A DNA stretch of 10,699 nt from an uncultured Bordetella sp. (GTDB taxonomy: Bacteria > Pseudomonadota > Gammaproteobacteria > Burkholderiales > Burkholderiaceae_B). The stretch lies in contig CALGFL010000470.1 in NCBI GenBank assembly GCA_937881145.1, forward strand, positions 1-10,699, in the 5' to 3' direction. The notes under the pieces are model-generated. The model was not told where the DNA came from. It made no database searches and saw only the letters and a program-made list of their open reading frames with translations. Positions 5,986 through 10,699 of the stretch are shown here, piece by piece; within the stretch, counting starts at the first letter, position 1; every line of letters begins with the position of its first letter. Made by a program: the position numbers and the translations under genes.

Positions 5986-6954
5986 ATGAACCTCCAGCAA
6001 TTCCGTTTCGTGCGCGAAACCATCCGGCGCGACTACAACCTCACCGAGGCGGCCCGGACGCTCTATACGTCGCAGCCCGGCGTGTCCAAGGCCATCATCG
6101 AGTTCGAGGACGAACTGGGCCTGAAGATCTTCGAGCGCCACGGCAAGCGCATCAAGGGTCTGACCAAACCCGGGCAGGCCGTGGCGCAGGTCATCGACCG
6201 CATCATGCGCGAGGTCGACAACCTCAAGAAGGTCAGCGACGAATATGCGCGGCGCGACGAAGGCGGACTGGTGATCGCCTGCACCCACACCCAGGCGCGC
6301 TACCTGCTGCCGCGGGTCATTCCCGAGTTCCGCAAGCGGTTTCCCAAGGTGCGCCTGTCGCTGGCCGAAGGCAGCCCGGGCCAGTTGGCCGAGATGGTGC
6401 TGCACGAGCAGGCCGACATGGCGCTGGCCACCGAATCGCTGGCGCTCACGCCCGGCCTGGTCACCATGCCGGTGTACTCCTGGGAGCACACGGTGGTGAT
6501 CCGCCGCGACCATCCCCTGGGCGATCTCACCTCCAGCGAGGCGCGCAACCTCACGCTGGCGCAACTGGCGGCTTATCCCATCGTGACCTACGACCGCGCT
6601 TTCACGGGCCGCACCACCATAGACGAAGTGTTCTCCAGCCAGGGGATGCACCCGGACATCGTGCTCGAAGCCATCGACGCCGACGTGATCAAGACGTACG
6701 TGGACGTGGGCATGGGTATCGGCATCATCGCGGGCGTGGCGTACGATCCGCGGCGCGACACCAATCTGGTGGGCCTGCCGGTGGGGCATCTCTTTGGCAC
6801 GCACACCACGCGCGTCGGCCTGAAGGCCGGCGTGTTCCTGCGCGACTACGTCTATACCTTCCTGGAAATGCTGGCGCCCGGGCTGGAGCGCGAGGTGGTG
6901 ACCGAGGCGATGCTGGGCGTCGAGCCGTCGGACCATCATGCCGTGGCGGCCTAG
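5986..6954 (+). CDS. cysB: CysB, LysR-type master regulator of cysteine biosynthesis
   Basis: CysB activates sulfate uptake and reduction genes when sulfur is short, with N-acetylserine as inducer and sulfate/thiosulfate as anti-inducers. The 322-residue protein (E. coli 324) has an N-terminal winged helix-turn-helix (about 1-60; recognition part EAARTLYTSQPGVSKAI, 21-37) and a two-lobed ligand domain (about 90-300). The ligand pocket matches E. coli almost residue for residue: THTQ with T100, T102 and Q103, T149 in ATE, W166, and the PIVTY loop near 198-202 that contains the third pocket threonine. The CTHTQARYLLP block distinguishes CysB/Cbl from other LysR proteins. The alternative is the paralogue Cbl, but the genomic pairing with cysQ and the apparently single copy favour CysB. 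The start gives MNLQQFRFVRE, typical of the family. It is preceded by an AT-rich operator-like promoter and converges on cysQ. Confidence 0.93.
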   Translation: MNLQQFRFVRETIRRDYNLTEAARTLYTSQPGVSKAIIEFEDELGLKIFERHGKRIKGLTKPGQAVAQVIDRIMREVDNLKKVSDEYARRDEGGLVIACTHTQARYLLPRVIPEFRKRFPKVRLSLAEGSPGQLAEMVLHEQADMALATESLALTPGLVTMPVYSWEHTVVIRRDHPLGDLTSSEARNLTLAQLAAYPIVTYDRAFTGRTTIDEVFSSQGMHPDIVLEAIDADVIKTYVDVGMGIGIIAGVAYDPRRDTNLVGLPVGHLFGTHTTRVGLKAGVFLRDYVYTFLEMLAPGLEREVVTEAMLGVEPSDHHAVAA

Positions 6955-7026
6955 GGTCTGTCTCACTCCAGGTTGCGCGATAGACATGATCGCGCCAGAA
7001 GTCCGCCGCGATTTAGGCGGTGTCGA
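6955..7026. other. Convergent cysB-cysQ junction with two small hairpins
   Basis: The 72 bases between the two converging genes hold two dyads: GCGCGAT (6975-6981) with ATCGCGC (6989-6995) around a 7-base loop, and CCGCC (7003-7007) with GGCGG (7016-7020) around an 8-base loop. Either could slow RNA polymerase from both directions, but neither has a T tract, so termination may be factor-dependent. The call as a terminator region is tentative. Confidence 0.4.
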
Positions 7027-7806
7027 TCACGCCAGTCTCAACGCCGCATCGCGCGTTGCAATGAAAGAAGGGTTGCGCACGTCGGGCTTGCCATAGCGCA
7101 GCGGCCGGCCTTGCAGGTCCAGCACGACGCCGCCGGCGCCTTCCAAGATGGCCTGCGCCGCGGCGGTGTCCCATTCGCAGGTGGGCGCCAGGCGGGGATA
7201 GATATCGGCCCGCCCCTCGGCCACGCGGCAGAACTTCAAGGAACTGCCTGCCTGCACCAGGCTCACCGGGCCCAGCCGGTCGATGAAGGCCTGTGTCTCG
7301 GCATTGAGATGGCTCTTGCTTGCGACTACCCGGCAAGCCCCGTCGGCCCCGCCGACCTGGATCGCACTCGTTTGCGCGCCTATGCTGCGCCACGCCCCGA
7401 TGCCTGGGCCGCCGCGATACAAGGCATCGATGGCCGGGGCGTACACCATCCCCAGCACGCTGCGCCCTTCTTCGATCAAGCCGATGTTCACCGTGAATTC
7501 GCCATTGCAGGCGATGAATTCCTTGGTGCCGTCCAGCGGGTCGATCAGCCAGAAGCGCCCGCTGCCGCGGCGATGGGCCTGCGACGCCGCGTCTTCTTCC
7601 GATACGACGGGGCAATCGGGCAGCAGCGCCTCCAGGCGGTTTACCAGTATGCAATGAGCCGCCAGATCGGCCTCGGTAACGGGGCTGAGATCGCCCTTGT
7701 GCTCCACCGCACACCCCACGCCGTACACGGCCATGACCGCATCGCCCGCCAGGCGGGCGATGCGCGTGAGTTCTTCAAGCAAGGTTGTGCGATCGGCTCC
7801 ACGCAT
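7027..7806 (-). CDS. cysQ: 3'(2'),5'-bisphosphate nucleotidase CysQ
   Basis: CysQ hydrolyses 3'-phosphoadenosine 5'-phosphate (PAP), the toxic by-product of sulfate reduction via PAPS, to AMP. It belongs to the magnesium-dependent, lithium-sensitive inositol monophosphatase superfamily. The 259-residue product has every landmark: E70 in VSEED, motif A IDPLDGTKEF (88-97; D89 and D92 bind metal), the CysQ-type SKSH (163-166), GSSLKFC (187-193) and motif B WDTAAAQAILEGAGG (212-226; D213). I choose the ATG at 7806 because it leaves a short N-terminus before LARNAG-like sequence, as in E. coli CysQ (246 residues). An in-frame GTG at 7851 would add 15 residues. There is no clear ribosome site at the chosen start, and TATAAA lies a few bases upstream of it, so a very short leader is possible. 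It converges on cysB, the regulator of the same pathway. Confidence 0.92.
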   Translation of the reverse strand: MRGADRTTLLEELTRIARLAGDAVMAVYGVGCAVEHKGDLSPVTEADLAAHCILVNRLEALLPDCPVVSEEDAASQAHRRGSGRFWLIDPLDGTKEFIACNGEFTVNIGLIEEGRSVLGMVYAPAIDALYRGGPGIGAWRSIGAQTSAIQVGGADGACRVVASKSHLNAETQAFIDRLGPVSLVQAGSSLKFCRVAEGRADIYPRLAPTCEWDTAAAQAILEGAGGVVLDLQGRPLRYGKPDVRNPSFIATRDAALRLA

Positions 7807-7885
7807 AACTTCATTTATATGCTTGGTAAAGTGACCACGATGGTATATCACTCACTCGCTCGATCGAGATAGAGAAAATCGCCTC
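7807..7885. promoter_or_regulatory. Likely cysQ promoter region, with a 10-base palindrome
   Basis: This stretch is locally AT-rich compared with its surroundings and lies upstream of cysQ on the - strand and of a possible small gene on the + strand. TATAAA (- strand, 7814-7819) and TATATC (+ strand, 7844-7849) are -10-like, but neither has a good -35 at 16-18 bases; TTGGTA (7823-7828) is 15 bases before the latter. A perfect palindrome CTCGATCGAG (7859-7868) follows and could be an operator. These are suggestive only. Confidence 0.35.
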
Positions 7886-8032
7886 ATGGGTCGTATCGCG
7901 ACCAACCCCGATTCGGTGGTGCTCCCCCCCGGCCATGCCTCGCACATCGTCATCATCAGGACCGCGGATCCGAAGCGAGCGCCGGACCAGCGCAAGTTCG
8001 ACGTCGTGTTCTGCGGCGCGTCAGCGCTTTGA
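7886..8032 (+). CDS. Candidate small protein, 48 aa, function unknown
   Basis: An open frame of 48 codons starts at the ATG at 7886 and ends at TGA 8030-8032, overlapping the 3' end of the converging NlpC/P60 gene by 12 bases. Nearly all third codon positions are G or C (roughly nine in ten by eye) while second positions are mixed, the pattern of real genes in this window. The predicted product begins MGRIATNPDSVVLPPGHASH and has a short hydrophobic VII run, one cysteine (residue 43) and no signal peptide or membrane segment. I do not recognise it. Against it: only a weak ribosome site (AGAG, 11 bases upstream) and small size. It contains a run of seven C (7924-7930). It could be a genuine small gene, the remains of a larger one, or chance in GC-rich DNA. 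Confidence 0.35.
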   Translation: MGRIATNPDSVVLPPGHASHIVIIRTADPKRAPDQRKFDVVFCGASAL

Positions 8033-8656
8033 CGTGCGCAGCCGCGCGTTGTCGTACGCCACGCGCATGGGAATGCGGCGCGCGCCGGTATAGCGGCTGT
8101 TCCAGTAGGCGATGGTCATGTCGTCGATGCGCACCACGCCACCGGTGCTGGGGGCATGGACGAAGCGGTCCGCGCCCAGGTAGATGCCCACGTGCGAATA
8201 GCGCGCGCCCATGGTGTCGAAGAACACCAGGTCGCCCGGACGCAACTGGTTGCGCGCGATGGGCGTGCCGAAGGCGGCCATCCCCGCGGCGTTGCGCGGC
8301 AGCTTCATGCCGATGGAGTGCTCGGCCGAATATTCGATGAGGCCGCTGCAGTCGAAGCCCGTGGCCGGCGACGTGCCGCCGAAGCGGTAGGGCGTGCCCA
8401 ATTGCTCCAGGGCTTCGCTCAGGATGGGGTTGTGCGAATAGCCTTGCAGCTGGCCGTGCGTGTACTGGTAGACGATCAGCGCGCCGATGGGGTCGTCCGA
8501 ATGGGCGGCCATTTCCTCGGCGTTGATCATCGAATCCGGGTTTCCGTTCATGCCGGCGCAACCGGCCAGCGCGGCCAGCGCGGCAACGGCCAGGGCCCTG
8601 CGCAGCCACGCTGCGGCGGAGAGGGCGAGTCGGTCTGCGTTCCGGGTTGCTTGCAT
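8021..8656 (-). CDS. NlpC/P60-family cell-wall peptidase, predicted outer-membrane lipoprotein
   Basis: A 211-residue protein of the NlpC/P60 (C40) cysteine peptidase family, which cut peptidoglycan stem peptides, typically the D-Glu to diamino acid bond. The N-terminus has arginines, a hydrophobic stretch (21-31) and a lipobox LAGC with the acylated cysteine at C33. The residue after it is alanine, not aspartate, so outer-membrane sorting is expected. The catalytic domain occupies about 80-200: nucleophile C103 in FDCSGLIEY, H155 in YSHVGIYLG, and a likely third polar residue H167 in FVHAPSTGG. This resembles E. coli Spr/MepS and NlpC in size and layout. Start at ATG 8656; no clear ribosome site is visible, and no later ATG would keep the signal peptide. 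It is divergent from prpE, with 80 bases between the start codons. The cleavage specificity is inferred from the family. Confidence 0.88.
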   Translation of the reverse strand: MQATRNADRLALSAAAWLRRALAVAALAALAGCAGMNGNPDSMINAEEMAAHSDDPIGALIVYQYTHGQLQGYSHNPILSEALEQLGTPYRFGGTSPATGFDCSGLIEYSAEHSIGMKLPRNAAGMAAFGTPIARNQLRPGDLVFFDTMGARYSHVGIYLGADRFVHAPSTGGVVRIDDMTIAYWNSRYTGARRIPMRVAYDNARLRTSKR

Positions 8657-8725
8657 GCGCGGGGTCGTGGAAACTTGCGTAGAGGGAACGATACACCTGG
8701 ATACTGCCGAGCACTATATCAAAGC

Positions 8726-8730
8726 AGGAG
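8726..8730 (+). promoter_or_regulatory. Ribosome-binding site that fixes the GTG start of prpE
   Basis: AGGAG lies 6 bases before the GTG at 8737. It is one of the clearest Shine-Dalgarno sequences in the window and supports the non-ATG start; the resulting N-terminus (MNKIRDFHHESI) fits the acetyl/propionyl-CoA synthetase N-terminal domain. Confidence 0.75.
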
Positions 8731-8736
8731 ACAAAA

Positions 8737-10626
8737 GTGAATAAAATCAGGGATTTCCATCACGAATCTATAGCAAATCGCGAGGAATTCTGGCGGCGCG
8801 AGGCCGAGCGCATTCACTGGGACGAACCTTTTACCCGGGTGCTGGACGACAGCCGCCCGCCTTTTGCCCGCTGGTACGTGGGCGGGCGCACCAACCTCTG
8901 TTACAACGCGGTCGATCGCTGGCTGCCCCAGTATGCCGACCGTGCGGCCCTGGTCTGGGTGTCGACGGAGGTCGACCAGGAGCGCGTCTATACCCGCAGG
9001 CAGCTTTACGACGAAGTCAACGCCGCTGCCGCCATGCTGCGCGGGCTGGGCGTAGAGCGCGGCGACCGGGTGCTGCTTTATATGCCCATGGTGCCCGAGG
9101 CCGTGTTCACCATGCTGGCCTGCGCGCGCATCGGCGCGGTGCATTCGGTGGTGTTCGGCGGTTTCGCCTCGGTAAACCTGGCGCAGCGCATCGACGACGC
9201 GGCGCCCAAGGTCGTGGTGAGCGCCGACGGCGGCTCGCGCGCCGGCAAGGTGCAGGCCTACAAGCCGCTCCTGGACAAGGCCCTGGGCCTGTGCGCCAAG
9301 CCGCCGCAATCGGTGGTGATTTTCGACCGCGGGCTGGCGCCTTTCGAAGCCGTCGCCGGGCGCGACCTGGACTATGCCGAGCTGCGCCGCGAGCACTGGG
9401 GCCGGCAGGTGCCGATAGCGTGGCTGGAATCCTCCGAGCCGAGCTACGTGCTGTACACCTCGGGCACTACGGGCAGGCCTAAAGGCGTGCAGCGCGACAC
9501 CGGCGGCTATGCCGTGGCGCTGGCCGCTTCCATGGAGTATGTCTTCGGCGGCAAGCCGGGCGACACCTACTTCTGCACCAGCGACATCGGCTGGGTCGTG
9601 GGGCACTCCTACATTGTTTATGGTCCGCTCATCGCCGGCCAGACCACCGTTCTTTACGAAGGCACGCCGGTGCGCCCCGACGGTGCGATCCTGTGGCAAC
9701 TGGTGGAGCGCTTTCGCGTCAACGCGCTGTTTTCCTCGCCCACCGCGGTGCGCGTGCTCAAGCGCCAGGATCCGGCCCTGCTCAAGCGGCACGACCTGTC
9801 GTCGCTGCATACCGTGTATCTGGCTGGAGAACCGCTGGACGAGCCCACGGCGCGCTGGCTGTCCGACGGCCTGGGCAAACCCGTCATCGACAACTATTGG
9901 CAGACCGAATCGGGCTGGCCCATCCTGTCGGCGCAGCCGGGCGTGGAGCGCACGCCGGCGCGTTTCGGCAGCCCGTCGTTTCCCACCTACGGCTTCGACG
10001 TGCGGGTGGTGAGCGAAACCACGGGCGAAGACCTGCCGGCGGGCCAGAAGGGCGTGGTGGCCATCGTGCCGCCGCTGCCGCCGGGCGCCATGTCCACCAT
10101 CTGGGGCGACGACGCACGCTTTGTGCAGACCTACTTCACTTCCATACCCGGCAGGCAGTACTACTCGACGTTCGACTGGGGGCGGGTGGATGCGGACGGC
10201 TACTGGTTCATCCTGGGCCGCACCGACGACGTGATCAACGTGGCCGGGCATCGCCTGGGCACGCGCGAGATCGAGGAGTCGATCAGCAGCCATGCCGGCG
10301 TGGCCGAGTGCGCGGTGGTGGGCGTGGCCGACGAACTCAAGGGCCAGGTGGCCATGGCGTTCGTGGTGCTCAAACAGGCCGCGCCGGTCGACGATCCCGA
10401 CGCGGCCCGCGCGCTGGAAGGCGATATCATGCGCCTGGTGGAGCAGCAGTTGGGCGCCGTGGCGCGTCCCGCACTGGTGCGCTTCGTCGGCGCTTTGCCC
10501 AAGACGCGGTCGGGCAAGGTGCTGCGGCGGGCCATCGTGGCCGTATGCGAGAAGCGCGACCCGGGCGACCTCACTACCATCGAAGATCCCTCAGCACTCG
10601 AACAAATCAAGGAATCCCTGCAATGA
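8737..10626 (+). CDS. prpE: Propionyl-CoA synthetase (propionate-CoA ligase)
   Basis: PrpE activates propionate with ATP and CoA to propionyl-CoA through a propionyl-AMP intermediate, feeding the methylcitrate cycle or related routes. The 629-residue protein has the acetyl-CoA-synthetase N-terminal domain (about 1-60) and a full AMP-binding enzyme: P-loop YTSGTTGRPKG (240-250), YWQTESG (387-393), hinge block GRTDDVINVAGHRLGTREIE (494-513), and the C-terminal catalytic lysine K594 in KTRSGKVLRR. That lysine is the equivalent of the Salmonella PrpE residue controlled by acylation. VQRDTGGYAVAL (251-262), just after the P-loop, is more like PrpE than Acs. Acs-type activity on acetate cannot be excluded. 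Translation begins at GTG with a strong AGGAG site. No prpBCD or prpR is in the window. The stop overlaps the next start by four bases (ATGA). Confidence 0.9.
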   Translation: MNKIRDFHHESIANREEFWRREAERIHWDEPFTRVLDDSRPPFARWYVGGRTNLCYNAVDRWLPQYADRAALVWVSTEVDQERVYTRRQLYDEVNAAAAMLRGLGVERGDRVLLYMPMVPEAVFTMLACARIGAVHSVVFGGFASVNLAQRIDDAAPKVVVSADGGSRAGKVQAYKPLLDKALGLCAKPPQSVVIFDRGLAPFEAVAGRDLDYAELRREHWGRQVPIAWLESSEPSYVLYTSGTTGRPKGVQRDTGGYAVALAASMEYVFGGKPGDTYFCTSDIGWVVGHSYIVYGPLIAGQTTVLYEGTPVRPDGAILWQLVERFRVNALFSSPTAVRVLKRQDPALLKRHDLSSLHTVYLAGEPLDEPTARWLSDGLGKPVIDNYWQTESGWPILSAQPGVERTPARFGSPSFPTYGFDVRVVSETTGEDLPAGQKGVVAIVPPLPPGAMSTIWGDDARFVQTYFTSIPGRQYYSTFDWGRVDADGYWFILGRTDDVINVAGHRLGTREIEESISSHAGVAECAVVGVADELKGQVAMAFVVLKQAAPVDDPDAARALEGDIMRLVEQQLGAVARPALVRFVGALPKTRSGKVLRRAIVAVCEKRDPGDLTTIEDPSALEQIKESLQ

Positions 10627-10699
10627 AGACCAAAGCCGTATTGGGCGCGCAAGACGTGAAGAATATCCTGGCCGCCGCCGAGGCGCACGCCCTCAAGAA
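10623..10699 (+). CDS. GlcG/HbpS-like (DUF336, heme-binding family) protein, N-terminal fragment
   Basis: Only the first 25 codons are present before the window ends: MKTKAVLGAQDVKNILAAAE followed by AHALK. This matches the N-terminal helix typical of GlcG/HbpS-family proteins (DUF336), whose usual opening is a K-x-x-L-x-x-x-D-x-x-x-I-x-x-A-A-x-x-x-A pattern. Family members are small (about 130-150 residues); HbpS binds heme, while GlcG is encoded with glycolate-use genes and its role is unclear. The ATG overlaps the prpE stop (ATGA), and an AAGGA ribosome site sits about 10 bases upstream inside prpE, so it is co-translated with prpE. The identification rests on a short stretch recalled from memory; the diagnostic central part is outside the window. 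Confidence 0.65.
   Translation, partial: MKTKAVLGAQDVKNILAAAEAHALK

Noticed and set aside
6975..6995. Rho-independent terminator after cysB
   Set aside because: The 7-base-pair stem is real but has a 7-base loop and no T tract on either strand, so I describe it only as a small hairpin.
7924..7930. Poly-C phase-variation tract
   Set aside because: Bordetella has poly-C switches, but seven C is short and expected by chance in GC-rich DNA; no promoter spacing or known phase-variable gene depends on it.
8719..10293. Long open frame on the - strand opposite prpE
   Set aside because: PrpE is unambiguous over the same bases; the opposite frame is compositionally typical of an antisense shadow.
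1..10699. CRISPR array, toxin-antitoxin pair, defence system, tRNA or prophage
   Set aside because: No regularly spaced repeats, no clover-leaf genes, no integrase or phage proteins, and the genes present are core metabolic or envelope genes.

Overview
The window reads as a stable chromosomal segment of a GC-rich betaproteobacterium, most likely Alcaligenaceae (Bordetella/Achromobacter type). This rests on the protein flavour (LptF, PepA, HolC, CysB, PrpE), very GC-rich third codon positions, the pepA-holC linkage and an AT-rich island only at the cysB promoter. I see no transposase, integrase, phage gene, rRNA, tRNA or CRISPR array. Genus-level assignment is inference.

Layout. (1) 1-240: the 3' end of isocitrate lyase (aceA, + strand) faces a Bax-inhibitor-1/YccA membrane protein (- strand); a bidirectional hairpin terminator separates them. 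(2) 1102-3435, - strand: leucyl aminopeptidase (pepA), DNA polymerase III chi subunit (holC) and an 84-residue unknown protein. A 103-base gap between pepA and holC carries a striking pair of hairpins that looks like a dispersed intergenic repeat. (3) 3566-5878, + strand: lptF, the LPS-export permease, followed 3 bases later by an MdtG-like MFS drug exporter, where lptG is commonly found. (4) 5879-7806, sulfur block: cysB with an AT-rich promoter containing a 9+9 inverted repeat, convergent with cysQ, the 3'-phosphoadenosine 5'-phosphate phosphatase. (5) 7807-8020: a 214-base gap with a possible 48-codon gene of strongly coding-like composition. (6) 8021-8656, - strand: an NlpC/P60 cell-wall lipoprotein, divergent from (7) prpE (8737-10626, + strand), propionyl-CoA synthetase, whose stop overlaps the start of a GlcG/HbpS-like (DUF336) protein that runs off the window.

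Functional themes are short-chain acid and C2/C3 carbon use (aceA, prpE), sulfur assimilation (cysB, cysQ), envelope upkeep (lptF, NlpC/P60, MFS exporter, YccA-like protein) and core replication/proteolysis (holC, pepA). I do not see a convincing new multi-gene system. The best leads are the lptF-MFS arrangement, the pepA-holC hairpin repeat, the cysB leader architecture and the small candidate gene at 7886-8032.
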